Position numbers and translations under genes: made by a program. Below, in pieces: positions 10,101-20,880 of a stretch of 64,000 nt of DNA. Every line of letters starts with the position of its first letter. Position 1 is the stretch's first letter. The stretch is taken from NCBI RefSeq assembly GCF_019279795.1, contig NC_056733.1, positions 1,423,705,706 through 1,423,769,705 of the forward strand, written 5' to 3'. The notes beneath the pieces were generated by a model. The model was not told where the DNA came from. It was given only the letters and a program-made list of their open reading frames with translations, and did not search any database. This DNA comes from Protopterus annectens (lineage: Eukaryota; Chordata; Ceratodontiformes; Protopteridae).

Positions 10101-11813
10101 TTAGTGTTTGGTAAATGTATGCACGGAGCTCCATGTAGCAGCCTCTAGAATGTCCTTTGTAGCCACTCCTCTTAGGAAAGCTGTAGATGTGGCTATAGCT
10201 CTGGTGGAGTGTGGCCTGATATTGGATGGCACACCTTTTCCATGGAAGGAATAGCAGAATCTGATGCAGTGTCCAATCCATTTTGAAATTGTTTGTTTGG
10301 AGATTGCTCTTCCTTGTATTCCAGCAGCATAGGCTACAAACAGTTGGTCAGACTTTCTGGTGGCCTTAGTTCTGTCCAGGTAGTAGCGTAGTTGCCTGTG
10401 TATGTCCAAAGCATGCAGCAGTGTTTCCCCCCTGTTTTGAGGGTTGGGAAAGAAGGTAGGCAGGTGAATGGCTTGATTTAGAGACACCCTTGAAATTACT
10501 TTTGGCACGAATGAAGGATTGGTTCTTAGAAAGACTCTGTCCTGATGAAAAATGAGAAAAGGAGGCACTGCCATAAGTGCCTGTATCTCCGAGACTCTTC
10601 TTGCTGATGTGATTGCCAATAGGAAAACCGTTTTCCATGAGAGAAATTGCATTTCTGAAGTTGCTGCTGGTTCAAAAGGAGGAAGAGTTAATTTTTCCAA
10701 GATGAAATTGAGGTCCCATGCAGGTACTGGTGGTTTCCTGGGAGGTTTGATATTCTTTATCCCCCTTAGGAATTGTCTTAGCAAAGGGTGTGAAAACACC
10801 GGTGGATCACAATTGTACTTCGCTGAGATTGCGGAGGCATGAATCTTTATGGAAGAATATGAGAGACCAGTGTGAAACATTTCTGTCAAGTATTCCAATA
10901 TGTGAGGTATACTCAATACTGTTGTATCCTGACCCCTGCTAACATTCCAGATGCTGAATCTCTTCCACTTGGCTGAATAGTTTTTTCTGGTGGAAGGTCT
11001 GCGTGCTTCCAGTAAGATCTCTTGTACTTTTTTGGAAAGAGAGATATCGGAAGGAGTTAACCAGGCTGTCAGATGCAATGTTTTCAGGTTTTGATGAACT
11101 GTCCTGTAGTTGTGTTGGGTTAGAAGCAGAGGCCAAAGGGGCAGAGGCCATGGTTTGGTCCGAGATATGCTCAACAGCAATGGGTACCAGTGCTGCCTTG
11201 GCCAGTCTGGAGCAATCAAAATGCCTGTTGGTTGTTCTGCTTTGATCTTCAGTAACACCTTGGTCAGCAGTGGTAGAGGAGGGAATGCATAAATTGCTAG
11301 GGACTTCCAGCTGAAGGAGAGAGCATCCGTTTTCCAGGCTAGAGGATGGTGGGTCCTTGTACAGAACTTTTCCAGGTGATGGTTCATGTGAGAAGCAAAG
11401 AGATCTAAGTCCGGTCTTCCCCATGTCCTTGTTATTTGTGAGAAAATGTGAGGCTGCAGCATCCATTCATGTGGATCCAAGAAACTTCTGCTCAGCTTGT
11501 CCGCCAGTACATTGTCCTTGCCTGGCACAAACTGGGATTGCAAATGTATCTTCAGGCTTAGGGATTTTTCCCAGAGAATCATTGTTAGTCTGCAGAGGGG
11601 ATAAGAATGAGTGCCTCCCTGCTTGTTTATATACCACATAACCGTGGTGTTGTCTGTCCTTATTAGCAAATGTCCTTGTTGGAGTGATTTTCCGAAAGTC
11701 TCTATGGCATGTATCACTGCCAACATCTCTTTTTGGTTTATGTGCAGGTGCCTTTCCCTTGGTGTCCATTGACCTTGAATGCATCTGCCCTCCATGTGCG
11801 CCCCCCCATCCAT
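10101..11813 (-). CDS. DIRS element 2 RNase H, methyltransferase-like region and tyrosine recombinase
   Basis: One open frame of 570 codons. Residues 1-110 are the RNase H body (KEMLAV, RTDNTTVMWYINKQGG, FVPGKDNVLADKLSR). Residues 115-220 are the DIRS methyltransferase-like segment (PDLDLFASHMN, YAFPPLPLL, APDWPRQHWYPLL). From about 255 it is a tyrosine recombinase: LLEARRPSTRKNYSAKWKRF, catalytic Arg in TSARRVSEIQ, HxxR in RPHSTR. The frame ends at FTKH followed by TAA (10101-10103), which replaces the nucleophilic Tyr codon and removes the last 30 or so residues. The start shown follows a frameshift; the true RNase H begins upstream in the RT frame. The fused RNase H-YR frame may be how this subfamily is organised. 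Confidence 0.87.
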   Translation of the reverse strand: MDGGAHMEGRCIQGQWTPRERHLHINQKEMLAVIHAIETFGKSLQQGHLLIRTDNTTVMWYINKQGGTHSYPLCRLTMILWEKSLSLKIHLQSQFVPGKDNVLADKLSRSFLDPHEWMLQPHIFSQITRTWGRPDLDLFASHMNHHLEKFCTRTHHPLAWKTDALSFSWKSLAIYAFPPLPLLTKVLLKIKAEQPTGILIAPDWPRQHWYPLLLSISRTKPWPLPLWPLLLTQHNYRTVHQNLKTLHLTAWLTPSDISLSKKVQEILLEARRPSTRKNYSAKWKRFSIWNVSRGQDTTVLSIPHILEYLTEMFHTGLSYSSIKIHASAISAKYNCDPPVFSHPLLRQFLRGIKNIKPPRKPPVPAWDLNFILEKLTLPPFEPAATSEMQFLSWKTVFLLAITSARRVSEIQALMAVPPFLIFHQDRVFLRTNPSFVPKVISRVSLNQAIHLPTFFPNPQNRGETLLHALDIHRQLRYYLDRTKATRKSDQLFVAYAAGIQGRAISKQTISKWIGHCIRFCYSFHGKGVPSNIRPHSTRAIATSTAFLRGVATKDILEAATWSSVHTFTKH

Positions 11814-12909
11814 GGTCTGAGGCGTCTGTTGTAATCAGTTGACCTGCTTGAGGTTTGTTGAAAGACATGCCCTTGTTTGACTGACTTGCTTGAGCCCACC
11901 ACAAAAATTCTTTTTGTAGACATGGAATAAGTGGGATTACGTCCTCTAGATTTTGGCTGTGTTGGGACCATAAGCTTTTTAAATACCATTGCAGCTTTCT
12001 CATATGAAGTCTTGCCAAAGGTATCAGAAGAATGCAAGATGCCATGAACCCCAGGGCCTGCAGGATTTTCCTTGCAGTCAGCTGGGAGAGCTTTGCTAGG
12101 CCTGTGAAGTACTCTGGTAACTGCTGTTGTTTTTCCTCTGTGAAATAAGCCATCTGTGTGTTTGTGTCCAGTTTGGCTCCTAGGAAAATAATCTGTTGGG
12201 ATGGCAGTAGTCTTGATTTCTGAATGTTGACTGTGTATCCCAAGGCCTGTAGTAATTGAATGACATAGCCCAAGTTTGCTATCAAGGTTTGCTTGTTGTC
12301 TGCTTGTATGAGGCAGTCGTCCAGGTAGGGGTATATTTGAATCCCCTGAAGTCTGCAGTGTGCCACTACTGATGCCAGGCATTTCGTGAACACTCTGGGC
12401 GCAGTAGATAAGCCAAACGGCAATGCTGAGAATTGATAATGCTCTGTCCCTGCAAGAAATCTGAGGTATCTTCTGCAGCTTTGTCTGATTGGGACATGCA
12501 GGTATGCCTCCTTGAGGTCCAGAGTGACCAGCCAAGACCCCTTGCCCAGCATGGGAAGGAGTTGCTGTAACGTCAGCATTTTGAACTTTGGCACAATGAG
12601 ATAAGTATTTAGAGTAGACAAGTCCAGTATAGGTCTCCATTTGTTTTCCTTTCTTGGAACAAGGAACAGTCTTGAATAAAATCCCTGGCCTTGTTCCTGT
12701 GGAGGAACCTTTTCGATTGCATTTATGTTTAACAGCTTTGAAACTTGAATGAGTGCCTCTGCCCTTTGATGATGTGGCAGGTTTGGCATGCCTTGTCTTA
12801 TTAGTAAAGTATGGAAGTGGAATCTGTAACCTTTGTCTATTAAATCCAGAATCCAGTTGTCCTTGGTTAAGATATGCCAGTTTTTGGAGAATAAGGATAA
12901 TTTTCCCAA
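11800..12909 (-). CDS. DIRS element 2 reverse transcriptase and start of RNase H
   Basis: An uninterrupted frame with all RT blocks in order: QGFYSRLFLVPRK, KWRPILDLSTLNTYL, WLVTLDLKEAYLHVPIRQ, FSALPFGLSTAPRVFTKCL, catalytic IYPYLDDCLI (12316-12327), QKSRLLPSQQIIFLGAKL and a thumb region LTARKILQALGFMASCILL. It ends in RNase H with TTDASDHGWGG. A GGGGGGG run near 11800-11806 then shifts the reading into a nonsense frame; the true RNase H continues in the frame of 11813-10101. The product would be a DIRS-type (Ty3-related) RT. Upstream it adjoins the gag C-terminus ending at 12954. Confidence 0.88.
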
Positions 12910-12953
12910 AGGGTGCTTCTCTTTGAGCCTTTGTAGGCGGTATGAAAGTCAAG

Positions 12954-14779
12954 TCATTGTGGTTGTACTTGTGGTGCAGCTGGGCTGCCTGTGCCACTTC
13001 TTTGATTTGGTGGTTGCCATTGGCGGCCTCTGTAGGAGCCTCGGTATTGCCCTCTACCTCGGGCACGCCTGTTTTTTCCCCTTTGAAACTTGTCAGTGTC
13101 TGGAAAGGACCAATTCTTTGAAGGCCAATTCCTGCTGAATCTGGGTGGCTGAACCTGGAGGAAATCTTTGACTGTCTGTACTGATTTAGCTTTTTCCTCA
13201 ATGGATTTCAACACATCTTGTGCATTAGCACCAAAAAGCTTCTGTTTTTCTAGAGGTGCATCAAGTAACTTTACTTTAACATGGTCTGGCAGTGGCTGTT
13301 CTTTTAACCAAGCATGTCTACATAACAGCCCCAGTCATAGCTGCCCTACATGAAGCCTCCAATGCATCATAACCACACTGAAGAAAATGATTGTTAACCT
13401 GCTGAGTGTTATGTACTAGATCCTGCAATGCCTTAAAATCAGTAGGCTCAGGGGAGGCTAGCTTTTTCTGTAAGTCATCCAGTAAAAATCCTGGTACTGA
13501 AACATATGAAAAGGCAGTTAAGTGACCTCATGGCCAGGGTGGTGGAGGTATAAACTTTTTTACCCCATCTCTCCAGGGACCTAGCTTCCCTATCCGCTGG
13601 CAGTGGATTCTTGGCAGTGGAAGTAGCCACTCCCTTGGGGCCCTGTGAAATAGTTTCTAGAGCCACAGAATGGGCCTTAAAGAGATGCTTGTGTGTGTCA
13701 GGGACCCTATAATATCTGTCTGGCTTGACAGGAGCAGGAGGGAGAGAATCAGGGTTAGCACTGGAGTCGGAGAAAACATCATCCAGGACATCCATAACTG
13801 GAGGGATAGCTAAAGGTCTGTGCTGGGGAAGCTTGAGGAAGGTATGTAGCCTTTTCCTGGAGTCAGAGAATTCCTGACCCTGACATTTAAAATGCTCCCT
13901 CATGGAGTGAAGGACTTCACCGAACGAAAAATCCTCTGGAGGAGAGGCAGAGGGAATTGATTCCTCAGCATCAGAGTCCTCATAGGCCTGGAAGGATTCT
14001 TCTTGGGTATCAGAATGCTCAGAATCCCCAGAGGCTTCATCTGAAGAGAGGTTGTCGGCCTGCTCAGTTCTGGGCCTTTTCTCTGCAGGCGGCTGAGAAC
14101 CTCTGTCTGGATGAGGCTGAGACCCCCTAATCAGAGAAATTAGATCTGCAGCAAGAGACATGATCTGTTTATCAGAAGAAGGGGCCTGAGTAGTAGGTTT
14201 AGGATGGGCCTTGGCCTGGCTGGTGGCCTTAGCACGTGCAAAGGCCTTGATGGACATGGATACAGGAGGCCTAGCTGCCCCACGTGCTGGAGTAACCTTG
14301 TCCACAGGAATGGTGTCGGGTAGTTCCAGAACCTCGGTTTCTGGAGGGAAGTCAATAACCGGCACCGGAGTAGCCTTCAAGACCGAAGGACGAGTTACCG
14401 CTAAGTCGTCGGCCTGGAGCGGTTGGATTACCGCTTCCGAAGGGACCGAAGCACTCGTGGAGGGTTTAGGAGGAGTATCGGTGGAGGACGCGGGCCGAGG
14501 ATGTCGGTCCCGGTCCTTACGTTTTTTGGAAGACTGAGTTGTCGGTTGATCCGACGGCATGATATAAGCAAAAGAATCACCGAAAAAGTCTTCGGCAAAT
14601 TCTGCCCGGCGCCTGAGAGTGCGCTTATTAAAGCAAGCACAGGCAGCACAGGCCGAGACGTCGTGGTCTGGGCCCAGGCAAGGAAGGCAATAAGAATGGA
14701 AGTCCTTATGAGGTATTTGTTTACCACAAGACAAACAATTATTAACTTTCTCAATTTGTTCTGACATCGGCTGAGGCAA
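12954..14779 (-). pseudogene. DIRS element 2 gag-like ORF1 (one frame disruption)
   Basis: The frame 14779 to 13475 (434 codons) starts a few residues before the cysteine cluster CLSCGKQIPHKDFH, YCLPCLGPDH, CAACACF. Next come a basic region, a Pro/Ser/acidic-rich middle (EEIPSASPPEDFSFGEVLHSMREHFK-like stretch) and DRYYRVPDTHKHLF. The frame is lost between about 13475 and 13215 and recovered at 13214-12954 (KAKSVQTVKDFLQVQPPRFS), ending in an Arg/Gly/Gln-rich tail likely to bind RNA. The start at 14779 or an internal Met three residues later both suit the homologous gag at 40132. Function is by analogy with DIRS ORF1. Confidence 0.82.
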
Positions 14780-14884
14780 GAAAAAATGTTCCCCACGGGT
14801 ACTTAGCTTTTAGATGACTTCGGTACTGAAAACACAGGAGCTGACCGACCGGCACTTGCGAACTGCTTCTGCTTCAGGCACCGC

Positions 14885-15064
14885 GGCAAGAAAGACTGAA
14901 GAAGATGGCGTCGGCCGATGCCTTTATACTCCAGCCGTTCTGACGTCAGAGAGGAGGCGACACCAGCCGACGCCGGACCCAGACTTTGGAATCCGGCCGA
15001 CCGAGGGCTGCCTGAGGCAGGACAACCCATATGTTATGACTGCAGTTGCATTCTTGAAGGACAT
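14885..15064. repeat. DIRS element 2 right (5') inverted terminal repeat
   Basis: The inverted copy of 9505-9714 from ggcaagaaagactgaag to the outer end gcattcttgaaggacat. Its last 20 or so bases are mirrored in the second half of the ICR. Confidence 0.88.
14923..14948 (-). promoter_or_regulatory. DIRS element 2 promoter: CRE-like site plus TATA box
   Basis: Reading the minus strand, TGACGTCA (14941-14948) precedes TATAAA (14923-14928) by 12 bp in the 5' terminal repeat, about 145 bp upstream of gag. The spacing differs from element 1 (4 bp) but both motifs are perfect in both. Confidence 0.6.
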
Positions 15065-15662
15065 CCTGCTGTGCCCTAAAAACCATATCCAACTTATAAT
15101 GCTTAGTAAAGGTATGCATTGAAGACCAAAAGCAGCTTTAAAGATGCAACTGGTGTCCAACCCCTTGAAGAAGGCTCCAGAAGAGGTAAGAGCCCTAGTG
15201 AAATGAGCTCTAACAGAAGTAGACAGCAATTTGCCATGAAAAGTATAACAAAAGGAAATGGCCTTTGACATCCAGGAGGAGATGGTGTGCAAATCCAAGG
15301 TATGCAGGACTCTCTCAATAGCAGACTAAGGAGAAGGGAAAAAGGAAGGGAATTGTACAGACTGACTCAAGGACAACTCATTGACTACCTTGGGCATAAA
15401 AGAAGGATTAGTATGAAGGGAAACCCTGTCCCTGTGAAAAAAACAAAAAAGGGGGAATGGCCATAAGGGCCTGGAGCTCAGAAACCCACCGAGCAGAAGT
15501 AAGAGCCAGCAGCAAAAGTCCTCCAGGCACAATGCTGCAAAAAAGCAGAATCTACAGGCTCAAAAGGTGCCTGCGTAAACTTTCCAAAATAAAGTTAAGG
15601 TTCCAAGGAGGAGGGGGAATAGGTTTTCTTGGAGGCCTAATAAGCAGGACTAGTGAAAAGAA
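15065..15662 (-). pseudogene. DIRS copy B tyrosine recombinase remnant
   Basis: Minus-strand pieces align with the C-terminal two thirds of the recombinases of elements 1, 2 and 4: FFHRDRVSLHTNPSFMPKVV (15430-15360), then ISSWMSKAISFCYTFHGK and VRAHFTRALTSSGAFFKGL. The HxxR box (HFTR) is still visible, but the region around the Tyr has decayed (LQCIPLLSII). At least two frame changes occur. The 3' end abuts element 2 at 15064. The upstream part is lost near 15662, where PLE 1 sequence begins. Confidence 0.72.
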
Positions 15663-16198
15663 AAAAACACTAAGTTTCAAATAACACAAACCATAAAGAG
15701 AGAAGAGTTTCACCAGTTTAATCCATCCTGGTATTTGCTGGTGAATTTTTGGAGGAGGAACAGGATTTACTGGATGAATGGTGAGAGGTCTCCTTACAGT
15801 GTACCATGGGGTGGGTTACGAGTGTTAGCGAAAATGAATCTATGTTTGCTGCAATGGGTACAGCAGGAAATTACTACTCAAGAGTTCTTTGAAGCAGGAA
15901 GTTTCAGATTCCATTTTTTTCACCACATTTGGTGAAATAAGAGAAATTGGACAAAATGGAAATGGCATCCATCATCAGAAAAAAGAAAAAAAACTTTCCA
16001 GGGATATTAATGACTTTGTCAGTGGTAACTTTTATCAAATACAGCATAAAGCCCGTCAGGGAAAATCTCGATTTAGAAGGAATACTAGCAGAGATTCCTC
16101 ATATTCATCAGGGGATACTTCATCTAAAAAAGTGTCTCTTTTGAGACACTCCCTAGCAAGGAACTAGTGGTGTAGGAGAGCCAATCAGAACAGCCCAA

Positions 16199-17700
16199 GT
16201 GTTTTCAGCACAGCAATACAAGCCAGGGCAGAACGTTCAAGTGGAAAGGAAAACACTGATAACCGCTTTTAGTAGCAGGCCATTTATAATTCCTGTGGAC
16301 TTCATCTTTTCTGAGGACTGTGTAAGCAATGAAACTTTAAAAATTATTAATTTATCTGACTTGACAATTTCAGCTATCAGCAAAGCTATTTTGTTAAAAG
16401 GGGCTAAATTTGTTCCCACAAAATGTCCATCTTTAGCTGACGTTATGATATAGGCAAGTAAATTCTGCCCGTAAACTACATTTGAAAGTATTTTTTTTCG
16501 AAAAACGATGTTAGAAATGCGGAAAACATGAATAGCACTGTTTCTGATTTTTGAGATTCAGATGATTCTTTGTTGAACATGCCTGTAATATGACTATGGT
16601 GAAGAATGTGGGCAAGGGGAAGTGCTTCACTGTAACTTCTCAGATTCTACCACGTTCATTACTGGCTATGGACGATTAGATATTTCAACTTTGCCATGCG
16701 TGGAAAGTTCTTTTTACCCCCCCAAGTTATTTGCCATTGTTAGCATATTTGAAAAATGTTAACCAACATTGAAAAAGAGTAAGTTTAAATGTAAAGCATT
16801 TAATTTAACTAAGGATGAATGGTGTGAACCGAAGGGCCTACTTAGTAAAGTGGGTGAATATATTTTCAAGGAAGAGGATAAGGGGGGTAATTGGGTTATC
16901 ATGAACAAAAAGGATATCAGGATATGGTTTCTGAACTTCTTAATGATAATACAAGTTATGTGAAGTTACCTCATAATCCCTTACCTAGGTTTAATGGTGA
17001 ATTGTTGAAACTTTTGGAGAAGGAAAATATTAGGATGTTTGTCAGCACAAAATGTTAAAAAATTGTTCATTGTTAAGCCTCGTGATACTTTGTTTTATGC
17101 CATCTTGAAGGTTCATAAAAATTTGAGGAAACCTCCGGGTAGACCTATCATGTCAGGCATTGGTTCACATCTTGAAGATGTAGGGGTGTTGCTGGATTTA
17201 AAATTGGTTCCAGCAGATATTAAAAATGCAGGTGAACTTTGCTCTCTTGTATAGAACTTGGAATGGGAGCAAAATTATTTTTGGGCCTCCATGGATATAT
17301 CTTCTTTATATACTAGTACCGTTTCCAACAGAGGTCTTGATGCTTTGGCTGGATACTTGGGTTAGGGGCCACAGAGTGCGTTTGTTTTGGAAATGTTGGA
17401 ATTTTGTATTGTACATATGTATTTCACTTTCAATACGGAATATTACTTGCAGATTAAGGGTACAGACATGGGGGCACCGTTTGCTCCCTCATATGCTATT
17501 TTATATATGGGGATTTCGAAAAGCGGTTCATTTATAATAAAAAATATTTTGTGGAAAATATCTACAAATGATATATAGATGATTTACTTTTTTATTTGTA
17601 AGGGCCCCCCAAACTGAATTTTTTTGAGTTAGTTGATACACTGAATCGAAATACACATGGTTTGAAGTTTAGTTGTTTTACTTCTCAGAGGAGTATTAAT
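16199..17700 (+). pseudogene. PLE 1 reverse transcriptase remnant
   Basis: The first piece (16199-16453) reads IINLSDLTISAISKAIL then KGAKFVPT, a conserved PLE stretch before the RT. The next (16769-16963) has DKGGNWVIMNK. The piece 17039-17254 has FYAILKVHKN and KPPGRPIMSGIGS. The core continues in other frames with MDISSLYTS near 17290, GTDMGAPFAPSYAILYMG near 17460 and YIDDLLF at 17572-17592. Stops and frameshifts rule out function. PLE RTs are related to telomerase RT. Confidence 0.78.
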
Positions 17701-18123
17701 TTTTTGGATGTTTGATTTTTTGGGGAAGAAGGTGGTCATAATATGTCCCATATAGAAAGGAAACAGCTGTCAATAATTTTTTGTATGCATCTAGTATGCA
17801 TCCCCCTACCTTATGAACCCAGAAATTCAGAAGAATTTGGTTTAATACTTCATTACCAGGACTTAAGGCGAGATTATTTGGGTGAAGTTGAGGAAAGATT
17901 GACAGCTCATGGTTACTTCAAAGAAATTTTGGCTAGGGCTAAGAAAAGGTTACTTGATGGACCTGCTTTTTCTGATCAGGGTGCCTTTTCTGATCAAGAT
18001 GCTCTTTTTGTTCAGAGTGGTGACAATGTTAAGATGCACCGTAGAGTGCAATGTGAAAGAATGTAAAGGGAGGTTCACAATAAATTATTTTATGTCACGA
18101 GGTATAGCCCCTTTTCAGGCATT

Positions 18124-18705
18124 TTGAGGAAAGTAGTGTCCAGCTTGTGGCCAGTGGTCATTATGGATGAAAACTTGGGGAAATTATTTCCAGAACATGT
18201 GACCTTTTCTTACAGTCGTTTTTCTAATTTGAAGGAACTTTTGAATCGTCTCTATGTGCAACCATCAGTTGGTAGTAGACCTCTGGGTTCATTTCCTTGT
18301 GGTAGGTGTAGTTTGTGTGTCAGGATCAGGAATTTAACTAATACTTTGATCAACAGGGTCAAGTCTGTATCACATGGGAGATTCAATTGTCAGACTTGTG
18401 GGGTGGTATACATCTTGGGTTGTGGATGTGATAAAGTATGTTGGTATATTGGGCAAACCAAAAGGAAGGTTAGCGTGAGAGTTTTGGAACATTTGGCAGC
18501 TATTAGATGGGCTAATACTCATAGTCCCTTGGCTGATCATTTTATTAAGATGCATGCAGGGAATGTGGATTCTTTATTTTTTAGTATATTGGCCCAACCC
18601 ATTGTGGGGACTGCCATGGATTTTGCCAGGAAACTCAACTTATTTTTAATTTTAGTAATTTATTTTCCTAGAGGCTTAAATCAAGAAGTTACTTTCATTG
18701 TTTAA
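18124..18705 (+). pseudogene. PLE 1 C-terminal GIY-YIG endonuclease domain
   Basis: A 193-codon open frame. Residues 57-65 carry a CxxCxxC zinc-finger-like motif (FPCGRCSLC). Residues 94-112 match the GIY-YIG motif (VVYILG then CWYIGQT), followed by KVSVRVLEHLAAI, where the catalytic Arg is expected. The end has the PLE-type YFPRGLNQE. In PLEs this nuclease nicks the target DNA. The frame is intact but separated from the RT by stops, so I class it as part of a dead element. Confidence 0.8.
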
Positions 18706-18849
18706 CGTTTATACTGTATAGTTCCAGTTAGATATGACAGATTATGTTCAAGTATTTTGTGTGGGATGCATACACATAGGGGCACTAGTCACTTTAAAAA
18801 TGTATTACAATTAAGTTAATTGAATGTAATTGAATTATATTTACTCACT

Positions 18850-19996
18850 ACTTAACTTTGGCATTTTGTAGGCTAGAATACTGTGTGTGTATATCCTCAA
18901 GTCCCTGACTACTGGGGTCAACTCTTGTGGATGTGTTGTCAATATGACAGTTCCCAGGGCTGGATGACTTCCTGAAGGATATTATTATGTATTTCTTGAC
19001 ATTTAGTTTTAGTCTATGGCTCTGACACACGTTATTTTTCTGAGTTAGCCCTTCTTGGAGGGCATTAATGTCAGTAGGGGATTCTATGACTAATTGTCTG
19101 CAGATTTGGTCAAACAGATGCCCTTTATGGCCTTAACATAATAGAAATAAATGCCAAAATGTAGCAGTCCCAGTACCGATTCCAGAGGTACTCCGCTTGT
19201 GACTAGCCTCTTTATAGAGTTGAACTTTCCAGTTCTAACTTCCTGGGTCCTCTCTGTAAGCCAGACGGCTATCCACCAGGTGACAAAGATTCATACAAAA
19301 CCTCTTGAGTTGACCAGCAATGCCCAAATGGGGTACTTTGTCAAATGCCTTTGCCAGGTCAAGGTAGGCAGTGTAACCCATGTTGCCTTCATTCATTGCT
19401 TTGGTGGCCTTCTCACAGAGATCCACAGGGTTATGGAGCCATGAACTGCCCTTGACAAAATCAAACTGGGCTGGGTCTAGTGTCTGGAGGCTTCCTATGT
19501 TATTACTGATCATTTCCATGATAATCTTTTCCATGGCTTTGCATACAAGACTACCGAGACTTATGGGTCATTAGTTTCCAGGGTCTGTAGATGCCCCACC
19601 TTTGTGCAGAGGGATGACTGTTGCTGTTCTCCATTCATCAGTTATGAAGCCTGTTCAGAGGTTACAGTTAAAACAGCAATTCTAGACAGCCTGATATGTC
19701 AATGTTTCATGCTAATTAGAAGGCATCCTGGGATATTGTCTGGGCTCACTGATGCAGTGTTCTTGGCCTTAGAGAGAGCATTAAGGACCTCTTCCCTAGT
19801 GATAGCAGAGAGAGTTATACTTGATGGTATTTCCTGAGGAAAGGTTGAGGGGCAGAGTGGGTAGATTTGCTACATCTTCTGGCTCAGTACAGGCATCTCC
19901 ATTAACAATGAGCTCTGCACACAATCGTGTGTTGACTTTGAGGTTGCGGACATAGCTAAAGAATGTTTTGTGATTGTCCTTGTCCTGGGAGGCCAA
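18850..19996 (-). pseudogene. CR1 copy A reverse transcriptase remnant
   Basis: The piece 19534-19235 reads MEKIIMEMISNNIGSLQTLD, AQFDFVKGSSWL and TAYLDLAKAFDKVPH, closely matching copy B (ERIIMELINKDIGNLQTLD, TAYLDLAKAFDTIPN). The upstream piece 19996-19796 gives the segment before the RT. The catalytic box, in another frame at about 19092-19103, reads SADN where most LINEs have FADD. Beyond it lies CQKHVF-like sequence equivalent to copy B's LNAKKC region. Confidence 0.7.
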
Positions 19997-20199
19997 CTTT
20001 ACCCCTAATTTAGCTTTGTTAGACTTCAGCTATCCTCTGAAGTGTTTGCTTAGTTTGAGTGCTTTCATCCTCCTTGGTGCTGCACCTCCTAATTTTTGCC
20101 ATGACTTCTTCCTGTGTTATACAGCCTACTGGTGTTGTCATTCCACCAGGGTGGCTTGTTTTTTTGAGTTAGTTCTGTTCTTCTTCTTGGTTGGTACAG

Positions 20200-20880
20200 C
20201 TGCTATTAACATGCTTTTATAGGGTTTCTGTGAACTGTCCCATGTAGGCAGCAGTGTTCTCAGGGTTTATGAGGACTTGAAATTTTGCCAAATTATCACT
20301 TAATAGTAGGAAGTTAGCCTTACTGTAGTTCCTGAAAATTCCAGGATTAGCTGGGGAAAGGAGAACATTTTGTGGTGTGATCCTGCCAGAGAATACATTA
20401 CACTAGGGGGTGTGCAGTACTCTCCCATATTAGTGAGGACCAGAGCCATTCATTACGTTTGCTTCCCTGGTTGGTGTACTGACAATCTGGTCCAGGGAGT
20501 TTGTGTTTACAAAATACAAGATTCTCTGTGCCTGTATGTTTGGTGTCATATATAATTCCCAGCTAATAGTGGGGTAAATTAAAGTTGTCCATGAACATGG
20601 TATTGGGTTGAATGGTGAGTGTTTCCAACAATTTTAAAAACATGTGGGTTTCCTGGGTCATAGAGGGGGGCCTATAGCTTCCACGGAAGTGATATGGGAA
20701 TTTTGCCTATGGTAATTTGAACATGGAGAAGCTCAAGTGCACTGACCTGTTTGACCAGCCTTGAGATGTATATTAGTCTCTGTCTATGTAATAGCTGGTC
20801 TAAATGTATGGAAGGCATTATAGTCTTGCACTGCCGGGGTGCTCTCTGCCATGTCTCAGTGACTATAGACATTAGCATTC
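20200..20880 (-). pseudogene. CR1 copy A endonuclease remnant
   Basis: The minus strand near 20580-20660 reads THMFLKLLETLTIQPNT, then a decayed DNFNLP where copy B has LGDFNYPNINW. This is the CR1 AP-endonuclease block that would carry the catalytic GDFN; here the Gly is lost. The rest of the domain is recognisable only by order relative to copy B. No continuous frame remains. Confidence 0.55.

Larger units (their letters stand above)
9505..15064 (-). mobile_element. DIRS-like retrotransposon, element 2 (most intact coding)
   Basis: A 5.56 kb element with genes on the minus strand, complete inverted termini and an ICR at 9898-9984. Gene order from the right end is gag, RT, RNase H, methyltransferase-like region, YR. 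It is a different subfamily from elements 1 and 4: its ends contain gcaactgcagtcataacatatggg in place of cactgttgcag-type sequence. Few lesions are visible: loss of frame in gag near 13215-13475, an extra G in RNase H near 11800, and a stop at the recombinase tyrosine. It sits inside copy B with left flank ...gcaaa and right flank cctgc..., without target duplication. Confidence 0.92.
9009..15662 (-). mobile_element. Older DIRS-like copy B, interrupted by element 2
   Basis: The left terminus begins near 9009 (gtacagttcgcaaattc) and an ICR lies at 9318-9415. The sequence stops at 9504 where element 2 inserts and resumes at 15065 with the recombinase gene, still on the minus strand and in the order expected after an ICR. 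Joining ...cagcaaa to cctgctgtgcc... matches the corresponding stretch of element 1 (ggcaaagcctgccctgg). The copy is then truncated near 15662. It is more decayed than element 2, consistent with greater age. Confidence 0.65.
15700..18720 (+). mobile_element. Penelope-like element 1 (decayed)
   Basis: Scattered plus-strand fragments follow the PLE order: an N-terminal region, RT fingers (DKGGNWVIMNK), the PLE RT signature LRKPPGRPIMSGIGS, GTDMGAPFAPSYA, a YIDD box and a C-terminal GIY-YIG endonuclease. Frames change at least four times. No terminal repeat of the kind seen in PLE 2 is recognisable, so the bounds are approximate. It is less similar to PLE 2 than two copies of one family would be. 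Confidence 0.8.

Noticed and set aside
11738-13201. A 487-codon open frame on the minus strand
   Set aside because: It overlaps the true RT frame of DIRS element 2 in another phase, lacks any domain, and is open only as a by-product of base composition.
14211-14764. Plus-strand open frames over the DIRS gag (also at 39134-39866)
   Set aside because: They are antisense shadows of gag with no recognisable domain.
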